Part shown: in pieces, positions 1 through 12,100 of the stretch
Position numbering within the stretch: the first letter of the stretch is position 1
Layout of the letters: the number at the start of each line of letters is the position of its first letter
Source: Rostratula benghalensis
Taxonomy: Eukaryota; Chordata; Aves; Charadriiformes; Rostratulidae
DNA length: 64,000 bases
Direction: 5' to 3'
NCBI GenBank assembly: GCA_013399305.1
Contig: VXAI01000046.1
Coordinates: 3,720,731-3,784,730 of the forward strand
Translations under genes and position numbers: made by a program
Notes under the pieces: generated by a model
Database searches by the model: none
Seen by the model: only the letters and a program-made list of their open reading frames with translations
Told to the model about the DNA's origin: nothing

Positions 1-55
1 GATGACTATATTTTGGTTTTATAGTAAGTAACCTCTTCTAATTACTTTCCAACAG

Positions 56-137
56 TTCAGCCTTTACATCAGACAGACATAGGAAAAGAAAACTATTGGA
101 AAATTCATCTCTGAACAGCAAGTTATTAAAAGTAAAT
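56..137 (+). CDS. USP3: USP3 exon in window 1 (linker before catalytic domain)
   Basis: Acceptor AG at 54-55 and donor GTAAGT at 138. The exon begins with the last base of a codon and encodes 27 codons ending in SKLLKVN. It is basic and Ser-rich, and forms the linker between the zinc-finger UBP and the protease domain. Confidence 0.93.
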
Positions 138-3100
138 GTAAGTATGACAGATCCAGTACAGTGAGTTTAAAGGTGGTTTTTTTCAGCCCCTTGAGTCTTA
201 AAGTTGGCCTAGAATTGAAATAGTTACAACGGGTTACCCAAATTCTGCTTGGTGCACTTTGTCTTTCTCATCTCCTGACCATACACCTAGAAGAACCCCG
301 TCTTACACAGGAATGTTTGCTCTCTTTCAGCATTTCTGTTCACCCAGACTTTAAGCTTCCGTGTAAGAAAGGTTTCATGTCAAGATAGGGCTTCAGGGCA
401 GTTGGATAGGGCTTCAGGGCTTGGTGGGATCAGCAAAATCAGGAGTACACACTGGGATTAAAGCAAGGCTAGATCTTGGGCTTTTCTTTTCCAAGCAGAC
501 AAGGGTGTTCATTCTCTTGGGTGCACTGTCTTTTTCTAAGGGGATAAGAGAGTAATTGTTAGGGAAAAATGAAAAAAAAACCCCCCAAAACTATTTTTTA
601 AAAAGAGCTTAGTAAATCTTGCATTCAAAAGGAACAGTGGGCTATTCAGAAAGCTTTTCTTACTCTCATCTTCCTTCTAGTTTAACTACACATTTGCAGA
701 ATAGCACCCAGGAGATGACAATCCAGCCCTTGCTAGATAGCTGAAGGGCTACATAATTTCTTCCAGACAAAGAATCCTCCAAACCTAATGTCTCTGTTTT
801 CTACAGTTTGGGTTGAAGGAGTTTCTAATCTTCATAATTTCTCCCACATTTTAGGGAGGGAGAGGGGAGACACTGACCCAGTTGTTTGGAACTGCTTTAT
901 TTTCACGCTTGGCTAGAAGGAGTGGTAGAGCAGAGCTTTCCTCCTCAGCCCCTAGGACTGCAAGACAGCAATGTAGTCAAAGGGAGCTGAAGTAGTAGCT
1001 GTCTTTGGTGACAAGGAACAATTACCTGATTGCAAAGAGAAGCAACTGTTTTCACTGGTTGATTAATTTATTAATACTTGAATATTGCCTGTGGCAACAG
1101 ATGAACTTTTTGTTGTTGGCACACTGGTTCCTTAACTAGAAAGGACAGGCTGCTGCTGTTCGTGGTGATACCCTGCTGTCTCACCCTGGGCAAGCAAAGA
1201 ATACACGAAGGACATTGTGGTGTTTGTACTTAGAAGTTTTGTTCCTTTATTAGAAAACAGGTCTCTCTTTAGACTTGTTGTATTGGTAATTTTATTGTTT
1301 ATGGTATTATTGGTAATTTAATTGCTTATGTAAATAATACTTTTTTTTTTTTGACAAGGTATATGCAAATATTGTGCTGTCATTAGTTCTTCACCAGAGA
1401 TGATGTTTGTGGTAGATTTGGGGAGGAACAAAGTTTTATTGGAACACTTTGAACGCATATTTGGTAACCTGGATTTGCACACGGTCTTTGGTGTCAAGTA
1501 ATATGGTGATTTTGAGATACTTCCTACTAAAAGACAGTCTAGCTTTTAAATTCTCTTAGAACAATGAAGAACGCCCAAAAATTTGATGAAATTACGTGTG
1601 ATATTTTGTAGACAGTGGAATGTGTCCAAGTGTTGCGGATCCTAGAAATCCTAAGTCCTAAGCAGCACTGTCCACAGTTCTCTTCCCTCTTCTCCCGGCC
1701 TACCATGGAGATCATTTGGCAAAAAGCAAGCTCATCTGTGGGTAACACTGCTCAGGCCTGCAAAATTCCTAGGCTGTAATTGGTGTAGATTTTTCTTCTC
1801 TTGGTTCAACACGTTGCTTTTTCTTAGCACAGTATAACTTAAATGCTGTTGACTGTCTTTCAAAGCCACTCCAGGCTCCCGCAAAACCCCACCAAGCCAG
1901 CAGGCTGGTGCTGGTGACTTTAACCTGCAAGCAGCCACACTGTGCATACTGGACATGGGACTAACTGCATAAGCATTGGTATTCTCTTTTTTTTTTTAAA
2001 GGCACGTCAGGGCAATTGGTGCCCAGTTCACTGAACATTGTTAGAGTATGAATATTTTACATATATGCACACAAATGCTTTGCATTAAAAGCCCATGTTT
2101 AACTCTGTGTTGTCCTATATTAGATTTATGTAGTATATACAAAGAGGAAGAGATATAGTATAGTTTTCTGTTGGCTGGAATGAATAAGAAACGGGTTTCA
2201 TGTCAAGATGGAGCTTGAAGGCAGTTTGAGCTGATGAGGTGGTTGTTTTGGCTTTGAAACTGCACAAACAGTGTAGTTTTCTATTGTCTAAATCTATTCT
2301 GATATAAGGGTAAACAGGTCTGTGGGGACAAAGTTGGGGAGCAATGATGAGTCTTTCCTTAATTTAACTGTTCTCATTTCCAGGGAAGCACCACTGCCCT
2401 TTGTGCCACAGGCCTTCGAAACCTGGGGAATACCTGTTTCATGAATGCAATCCTTCAGTCGCTCAGGTACACCCAAAGCTTTCCCCACCCTCTGTGAGAG
2501 TGGCTGTGAGCATTAGGCAAGGGTATTACCACTGTACAGAAGTGTACCTGCATTTGCAGGAACAGGTGTGTGCGGGTACCGTAAAGTTGTGTTTTGCAGT
2601 GTGAGGGACTTGCTGTGATGTGGTGTTCCAGAGGAAGTCTGCCCTGTCCTCAGTGCAAAAGGAGACAGTTCTTTCATTGCTGAGGCTGTTGAAACATGTT
2701 GATGCTTATGGTTGCTGTTAAAGCAGAGGCAGTGCTTTGAGGGATGTTGTCTCATGGAAGCAGGCAGGAGCACAGTTTCTGCAGTTAGACCTCATTTAAT
2801 TGTGGCCAAGACGACTGCTGCTCTGCAATTGTCCTTTTGCAGTTCTGAATTTGCCAGCTTCACTGGCAGAGTACTGAGTCAGGTTAGAGCAGGACTAACC
2901 GGTCTGCATTTCCTTTTCCATCATTCAGAGCTCCCTTGCAGGAACTGAGGCACCCATTCCGTGGCTGGGAGTGTGGTAGCAGAGATTAGAATTGATACGT
3001 GGTGGTAGACATGGAGTTAACTTCCTCAGCAGATGCAGCCTGGTTTGTTAGGAAATGCCTTCCAATACCTCCATCTGTTGTGGTATCTCTTAGTCAAAGC

Positions 3101-6100
3101 AGAACCAAAATGTAATTATTTCAGGTAGTTGAGAAGATGATGATGTCTACTGGTCTGCTCAGTCCTTTACAGAAGAGGATTATTTACTACAGTATTTCTT
3201 GTATCTTGAACTGTTTGTGATTGCCATCCCCTATCACTGCATGAAGAACAGTGCATTTCAAAGAACAGGCTCCAGAATACATAATATTCTCTTTGTTCTC
3301 TGCCCTTTAAGGATTTAATTCATTTTTCCCTTTTCTGTAGTAACATTCAGCAGTTTTGCTGTTACTTCAAAGAGTTGCCTGCTGTGGAGCTGAGGAATGG
3401 GAAGACGGCCGGCAGACGAACGTACCATACCAGGAGCCAGGGGGATAACAACGTGTAAGCTGCGTGTTCCTTGGGAGCACTGAACTTCATGGCAAACAGC
3501 AAAAGCTTGGGTAGTAGAGCCGCTACATGCTCTGCTCTGCTCTGCTCTGTGTTGCAGCCATAGAAAAATGATTCATGGTGGGAGAGAGTCACAGAAAAAC
3601 AGTTGTCTGTACAAAACCCCCACCTTTTATCGCTTTGAGTTAGCTTATATAGGTCTGGTGCTGCAGGGGGAACCAGTCAGAGACATCAGAAACCATCAGA
3701 GTGTTTGACTGTGTTTAAGGTTAAGAAGTGCTAGTTACAGTTATATGTACACCAGACATTATATTAATTAATTACCACTAAAATAACGGTTATGGGGATG
3801 TGTCTGCGAGTGAACATAATACAAAAAAAACCCCAAAAAATCCCCACACAACCCCCCCAAAACAGAACAAAAGAATGAAAAAACAAAACCCAAAAAACCA
3901 AATAACCCCCCCCAAAGAGTAAGCGATTCACAACCTGTAGCTTTTCTGAGCAAGTATTAAGGGGATGAGTTAGCAGAGCCTACAGTAAAATGGCAAAAGG
4001 TGGGCAGATTTTCAGGTGACTCCTCAAGATCTGAAATGTCATTTTCCTAACCTGTGTCCCTCCCCACTGCTATAGGTAGGGTTTTGGACATTATGGAGAG
4101 GGTATTTACCCAGTCATTACAGTCTTAATGAAAGTGATGTCTGATATTTGTACCATTGAACTAGTAAATCTATACAGTTTATAACAGAGACCCATATTAA
4201 CCACCAGCTTTTACTTTCTTTCCAGTTCACTGGTGGAAGAATTCAGAAAGACTCTCTGTGCTTTATGGCAAGGAAGCCAAACTGCATTTAGTCCAGAGTC
4301 TTTATTTTATGTTGTTTGGAAAATCATGCCAAATTTTAGGTAAGTTTTGTAGAGTAAGAACCATATTCTTGATTGCAGCCCTGTATTGCTGGTGTCCTGC
4401 TCTAAAATTTGCTGAATCTGTGGGATGTACTCTGCAGCTTTCCCATATGCCCACAAATCTGCTTTGAAAAGGATCTTCACTTTGACAGTTTTGTGTTCCT
4501 CAGTAGTGCTTTCTTTCCCCCACCCTTCTACTATATGCTACTTAGCTGTGTTGGAGAGGACAAACATCTCAAATACTAAAGTAGTAGGAGTTGTACCTTT
4601 AAGACAGTGCTCCAAAGGGCAGAAGAATCAAGATAATGACTGGTAGGTAAGTGCCAAGTGCGTGGTGTTTTCAGAACCCAAGCTTGGCTGTGATAAGAAA
4701 GTGGTGTAATCAGATTAAAAAAGGTACGGCAACTACAGGCCTAAATGCAAACATACTGGCTGAAACTTCCTTGATTCTCTCAAAACACTGTAGTCACCAG
4801 CTGGACATGAAATAAGGGCTATAAGAAAAAAATCTTGTGTGTAATAGGCGTTCTGTACCCATACTGGCAAAAAAAGACATTAAAAGGAAAAAGAAGGTTA
4901 CCCAAGTAAATCGAAGTATCGTTCCTCTCCAAGGTCTCCCTGTCCTGGCCCCTGAACCTCTTTCAAAGGAGCACTGAAACCTGTTAGGAAATATTGTGAT
5001 GAAGGTAAGTTGCTCCATGTTCTCAGGTAGTAAAGGTGTTCTGTTATCTGTTACATCTCCAGCAGTGCTGAAAAGATGCTGTGAACACATCTGCTCGAAG
5101 AGTAACCCGAATAAGAAAAAACTATTTATTCTATTCTTCATGCTGCCAAACATGTTTCACTTGGCTTATGAGAATCAAGGAAGTTTAATACCAGTTGTTG
5201 CAAGCTGCGACCAAAACATTGTAGGCAAATGAACATCATCCATAATGTCCATCACCAGTTTCCCTATTACAGTTTTCACTCTAATTCTTATTAGATTAAG
5301 TGAGAAACCAGTTCAATAAAGTTCCTCAAGCAAATTTTCAGCACTGTGGGTTCTATCACAGCTTTAAAAAGAGAAAGTGCTGCTTGTTGGGGTTCTCCTC
5401 TTCCCCTTTTAGTGGGGAACATGTCCCTGATTAATTGACTAGAGAATTCATTAAATCATGTGGAGAGTAGTTGTCTGCTCAGTAGATCCCTGCTCCCACA
5501 TGATCCAAGGAGAAAATTTAAATTTGTTCAGTGCTTAATTATACCTTGTACAAGCTAATGATGCAACAATTCTAGTTGTACCTTGTGTGTGTCATGTGAG
5601 CTTGGGAGGAGGAGGTGGATGGACAAACACAGGAAAGAAAGCTGGAGCCAGTAGCACATTAAGGGCAAACCGGGCACCTTGGCTTGTGCTCAGGGAGCTT
5701 GAGGTGGTGGGGCAGGGAGAGGAGACACGCTTGGAAACCTGGTTTAGTTAGAGGTCTAACTAAGAGGTCTCAGTTAAAGGCAAATTGTGCCTGCCTCCAA
5801 AGACTGCAAGTGCTGTTCTTCTTACAGAAGCTTGTAGAAAAACCTGCTGCTGCTGCACTCCCTGGCTGTGTTGCAAGATGTGTGTTTTGCTGGCTGTCTG
5901 CTGTATAAACAGTGGGCTCTGTTCTCCCAAGAGCTCTTCTGTTTGTATCCCTTCTTGTTACTGGCAGGAAAAGGAATGTCAGAGGTGGGCTTGAACTGAA
6001 TGGCTTCAGGTGGATGGAGATCAGTTTTATTGCACAAGCTGACTATCAGAGGAACTCTGCTTTTTTTGCTGATGGGCTTTTAGATCGTAGCTTACGTTAA

Positions 6101-9100
6101 ACAGTGCATTGTCCACATCATCACGTTCTTAAAGATCTGTATCTATGCTTATGCTTTTTAACAAATCCAAAACATCTTTCATCTATAATTAACATCTTTG
6201 TATGCAAGTACAAACACATGCACCAGGAGCACAACCAACAATGTTTCCAAAGGTTATTTCATCAAATTTGTTGCAGAGCAAGGGTGCCATACACTTCAGA
6301 GCTCTTTTGTGAAGAATATTGAGGTGGTGTCTGAAGCAAAGCCATTCCATAAATTTCATCTTCAGATGTTTATTATGATGGCCTAGATGTTTGTTTAATT
6401 TAAGACACCTGTATTCAGTAAATGAAGCTATTCCTGCGTTACCTCAGCAAATTCAAGATTATCCTACAGTGTGCTCAGTTAACATGCAGCTTTGAGGCAG
6501 AGTTCTGCTTTAGTACCTTGTTTCATAGTAACATATAATTATCTTGCAGCTTTTGGAGAGTAAGTCCTATTTTTGGCTGTACATTACTCTGGCCCCGTGA
6601 AACAAGCAGTGTTTCTGTGTGCCAGCTTTTCTGTTGTGCTGCTGATGTTTTTCAGGGCGCTGTAAGATCTTCATACAAACTTGGTGATTTCTTCTAACGA
6701 TGCTGGTTTGTGAGAAAACATTACTATAGTTCTACGAGATGCAAATGCTTTGTGTCATTTGTATGTTGTTATCTCCTAGCAATACTTTTGTAGGACATAC
6801 CTGTGTCCCTCACAAAGCTCCATCAGTCTCGGGTTGCATACTTAACATTGCACCAGAGCTGTTCTCGTTTCTCTCCCACTCTGGGTACTGCGTCTTGCTG
6901 ACATTTTCCCTCCACTCAGCAGCAGCACAAAAACCATCTCTGTTCTTTCCCAGACGTTCCTCTGTGACAGTTACTGCCCATACTTAGGTGGAACAGTGAG
7001 GAGGAAGAGGGGCCAGGGAGACAGGATAAAGCAGCTGAACAGAATGGACAAGAGGAAGAGGAAAGCCAACCCTGCTATGTAGGGATAATTGTAACTAGGC
7101 CTACGAAGACTTGCACATAATTATGTCTGTATAGCACAAAGCTTTCACTATTTCACTACTTATGCTTTCCAACTTCATCTCAGTGTATATCTTGTGGCAA
7201 ATGAAGAACAGATGTTTGTTAAATTTCATATGGGATTTAGCTTAAATAACTTTTAAGGTGTATTTTACTGTGCTGGTTTCTCTGTTCCCTTTAAGTCGTT
7301 TTGGTGGTGGTGATGATGGCATGGCACATATGAGACTGGAGCCCTGTCCTACAAAATCCAAATGCTCAAGAGATACTCTGGATACCTCACCATTACCTCC
7401 CACTCCCAATAAATGTTGTGTGGGTTGCAGAGGGGAGGTGTGCAATTCTGAGCATGGCTGTAGATCTCACCCTACAAGAGGAAAAAAAAATCGCTCTTCC
7501 TAATTATTTCAGACTTCATATTGTTGATGAAAGATGCACATGGAAAACAAACCCAAAGATTCAATTCCTGGCTTTGGTGGGGAGGTGAACAAACAGGCAA
7601 GCAAACACCTGGAACTGCCAAAGTGTGAAAACTCACTCAGAAACACTGACTGTGAATCCCACATGAACAATACCTTTTGTGGTGTCCTCCTTTTGAATCT
7701 GGGCTCATTTGATATATTGAGATATTGATCGTAGGGATGTGTGTTCTTCTGCCTGGAGCTGATTCGTAACAGCTCTGCTGAAGTACTAATCAAGTGTAGC
7801 AAGTAACAAAAATGAGACCTGCTTTGAGTGAGTGAGGGGAAGTCAGTGCTACTGCTGTGTGTATTTTTAATTGACGTGTATATGAGTCCTAGGATGTTAT
7901 TAGCACAGACTGAGTTTGGTGTTAATCAAATAGGTGAGCAACAATTACCTCTCTGGTGCTCCCTGTCATTTTCTAAAAGGTCTCTTCCGATCAAAAATGG
8001 ATATTCTTAAGTGTTTCTCCATTCTCAGAAAGAGAGGCACAGAGAGAGAGGGTGAGCTGTGAAGGACCAAAATATCTTAGTTTGTCTAGATACAGCTCTA
8101 CCTTTCCAAAAGCTACTTGGACAACTATTTTGCACAAAATATGAATGTCTCTGTAAAGTCTGTTCAGTATTATTAAACAAGCAAAGGTTCTTTCCTGTGA
8201 CCCTGGTGCTCTGTGTGTTGGCACTAAAGCAACCTGTATATTTGGTGATTGTGTCGCTGTTGTTTCCTTTTCTCTTAAGGGGGTACCAGCAACAGGATGC
8301 CCACGAGTTCATGCGTTACCTTTTGGACCATCTACACCTGGAACTCCAGGGTGGCTTCAATGGTGTTTCACGTTCTGTAATCCTGCAAGAAAATTCCAGT
8401 CTGTCTGCAAGCAACAAATGTTGCATGTAAGAAGTGTTTTTTTCTTAATTTCTTCAAAACCTTAATGCCTTTGTACAGGTCTGTGGGTGGCAGATCTGAA
8501 AGTTCATATTCACGGTTCCTTGCTTAAGGTCTCTTGAGCAGCTCTGTAATGTTACGAGTTACAAAGCTGCAGGTTATAAAGGGTTAGCATCCTATAGGAT
8601 GTGCTTCCTTTCAAAAGGATCAGCAATTTTCATAGCTGTAAGGGAGCATACAGGCTCAGCTGTGAACATTTAGAATTTATAGTCATTATTTTTTATTTCT
8701 GAAAGAACTTGTTATTTTCCGTTCTATACCCACACAGAATTCTTTGGTCAGACAATAACTTAGGGTGACAGATGGCCTGAATGATACAGGAGCAGAAAAA
8801 AGATGCCCAAGTACTTGTAGGTTTAAGTTGTCAGCAGACCTCCTGAATCATGGAGTGAGTGGTGCAGTTCCAGGCTGAAGGCAACTTCCCTGCAGGTGAT
8901 ACTGCTGTATTTGTGTGTCACTTCACACAGTTAAAGCTTTCGGGTTGTTTTTTTTCCTGGTGATTTTGATTTTGATGTTGCTGTATGCCTTGAAACAGGG
9001 GTAATCTGTGTGTTCCGCTCCTCTTTCAGTGCTTCTCAAAAAGCTGTTATTTCTGAGTTCTGTCCCAGGTCTGTTTTCTCTCAGATTGAAACTGTCAGAG

Positions 9101-12100
9101 AGAGAAAATGTTTTAATTTGCTTAAGGAAGGAATGTAAGTCAGTTCAGCCTGGACACTGGATCCTTTAGTCCTTGGATGCCCTATGTAAGAGTTGAGTGA
9201 ATTTTCCCTTCCTGTTCTGACTCAGGCAAAGTAAGCAAAGCTGAGATGCAGGCTCTTACAGATACTGCATTAGGGAAAGCCTAGAGTTCAGAGTGTGCCT
9301 TTTACCATTTTTATTTGGTTTCGCTGATGCTTAAAATATCCTACAAAGGAATCCTGACATGTTCTTGGAATTAAAGTGTATTTGAAAACTAAACCAATTT
9401 TGTTTTGTGAACATCTTGAATGTCAAAACCCAAGGAGAATTTAAACTTTGTTGACGTTTCTACCGCAAATTTGTCTTGAGAATGGCTGTTGAAATGCATG
9501 GTGAGGTGGAGTAAGCTGCCTTCTGTCAAGGGCAAACTAAGGTCACATACACTTAAATGCCTACAGTTAAGTAATAAATAGGCTGTGACTGCTCTTCTTG
9601 AACCTGGTTTATTTGGGTAGCCCTTTGCTCAACAAGGAGTGCTCGAGTCAACTTTAAAGGTGTAGGTGGAGTGCAGATAAGGAACACTGGTTTCTGCAGG
9701 CTTGTGGTGTCACATCTGCAAGCACTAACTAGCAAGTTGAGAAGTTGTAGAATATTATACCCTAAAGATATTTTTATTTTTTTTAAATGGACTGTAAGAT
9801 ATCAATGTGTTACGTAATCTGCTAAAAAAGATTGAGAGAGTAATGAAAGCCTAGAGAATATGGAGGCAGAGATATGTTTCTCCTATCTCAATGCAACTTA
9901 AGCTGTCTTGCTGTCTTGCAGTAGTCAAAATTACTTGTAACAGAAGGTACAGAATTAAAACAAAAATATGCTTGACCTACCTGAAAGGGAACAACTTTTA
10001 TTTCAGAAACAGCCTTGATTGCAGGGTTAAACTACTGTACCCCTGTGAACATCAACTCTCCACTGGAGAAATGCAATCAACTTGGAATAGTTTCAAGGCT
10101 GACATCTTAAGCACCTGCTTAGAGCATACGTGGTTCATGCTTCTTTGGGTACAGAGCAAGAGTCATGGCAGCTAAATGCTTGCACTGTAAATCCTGGGGT
10201 GAATGAGCTGCCTGCTGGATGAACTCGGTCCCTGTTGATTCCACATGGGCAGCCCCGCTCCGTGAGTAGCAGTGAGCTGTAAGCAGTGCACATGTAACAG
10301 GTACTGAAAATTTAAGCTGAGATACCCTGACTGACTTTACCTCTCTGATGTGGTTTGTCTAGAAATGGAGCATCTACTGTTGTCACAGCCATTTTTGGAG
10401 GCATTCTTCAAAATGAAGTCAACTGCCTAATATGTGGGACTGAATCTAGAAAGTTCGACCCATTCCTAGGTAAGGTGCCTCTTGCTTTCAAAATACCATG
10501 TGACTTGGAACAGAGAAATAAATCTGGAGCTTGATCTACTTAATGTCACGTGACCGAAACAGAGTTTTACCCTGAAAAGATTAGGCATTGTTTTATTCAG
10601 CCCTAAATTTTATTGTAACTCTTTGTTTTCTAGACCTTTCACTAGATATTCCAAGTCAGTTCAGAAATAAACGTACTAAAAATCAAGAAAATGGACCAAT
10701 GTGCACACTACGAGGTAAGAGTGCTTCAGTGGAGCCAGACTTTCACCTGGGGTGGGACCTGGTGCCACATGCCATCTAATTTTATGAGATTCTGTGGTAG
10801 AAGGAGGTGCCAAAATATTTTTCAACCCCAGTCACTGTATATTGACGTACTACTATGGTAAAGTGGAGTGAGGAGTGCTTCAGCCAGGAGGATTCCAGCA
10901 GAGGTGTTTCTTTGTGGTCAGAGCATTTCCAACATATCCCAGTCTTCCCAAGCTGTATCCAGCTGCATTGGGGCTTGTTGGCATTTTCTGAGGCGCTGTT
11001 CTGAGCACAGCAAAGGTGGCTCTGGGGTGTTCTGCTTTTTTACACACCAGAAACACAATCCTGTGAACTCGGGCACTAGTGCTGTTGCTGACACTTTGGT
11101 TTAAAGGATGTTCATTCTTACAGACCTGTGAATGTACTTGCTGCAGGCTGTGAAATTATAATCAACCCCCCCTTGTTTTCTATGGTCACTTTGTACCTTA
11201 AAACCAAACCATCTTTTAAAAGCTGAATGTTCTTTGTTAGAAAGTCATTTAGTTTAGTTTCATTAGAACAGTTGTACTGACTGTTGGATGGAATTTGGTT
11301 TGAAGGTGACAATTTCATGGATTTTTCTCTCTTTAATGGTCTACAGCTATGTTTTAAGGAACAGGGAACGCTGCATGTTCCATGTGACTGTATTAAAACA
11401 CATTAGACAGCTTTTTGTTGCACAGATGTGTACAGTAACTAGAATGACTGCAGTTAGAGGAGTGCACCCTCTCTACAGTGTTGTATTTGTATTTCGTGTT
11501 ACAAAAACCACTCTGATGTCATCCTTAATCAGGTTTATTTATGTGGGTGCTTGGGGTTTTTTGTACCTTTTTTGTAGATTGCCTTCGCAGTTTTACAGAC
11601 CTGGAAGAACTTGATGAGACAGAGCTGTATATGTGTCACAAGTGCAAAAAGAAACAGAAATCCACCAAAAAATTCTGGATTCAGAAACTACCAAAGGTAT
11701 GTGTAAGCATGAAATGTAACATTGTGGCCATGTGCCAAAGGAAATAATGACTCAGCCATTAGTAGACCAACACCTAACCCTGCCATAGGCTCACTGCAGA
11801 TGTCTAGCACCAAGTTCAACCTCTTCCTCTAATGCATCCTCCTTGTTTTTTAAATCCTGTAGGTGCTTTGCTTACACTTGAAACGATTTCACTGGACAGC
11901 ATATCTGAGAAACAAGGTCGATACGTATGTTGAGTTTCCCTTACGAGGCCTAGACATGAAATGCTACTTGTTAGAGGTATGAAGATGCACTGGTACTTTC
12001 TGTAGAAAGTTGTTCCACAATTTATTTGTCTTCATCACAAATTACAGTACGTACTACTGAGATCTGAAGAGTTTTCTGTCTTTTATACCACAGCCTGAGA

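Noticed and set aside
2200..2305. Possible C/D-box snoRNA (TGATGA and CTGA boxes) in a USP3 intron
   Set aside because: No terminal stem flanks the boxes and the C box has a wrong first base; chance match.
4794..5153. 119-codon open frame on the - strand inside a USP3 intron
   Set aside because: Hydrophobic low-complexity composition, no recognisable domain, no splice or promoter support; a chance frame.
8059..8430. A 123-codon frame on the + strand as a stand-alone gene
   Set aside because: Its last third is the USP3 QQD-box exon read through from the intron; the first part is intron.
11288..11614. A 108-codon frame on the + strand
   Set aside because: Intronic and out of frame with the USP3 exon it overlaps at 11578.
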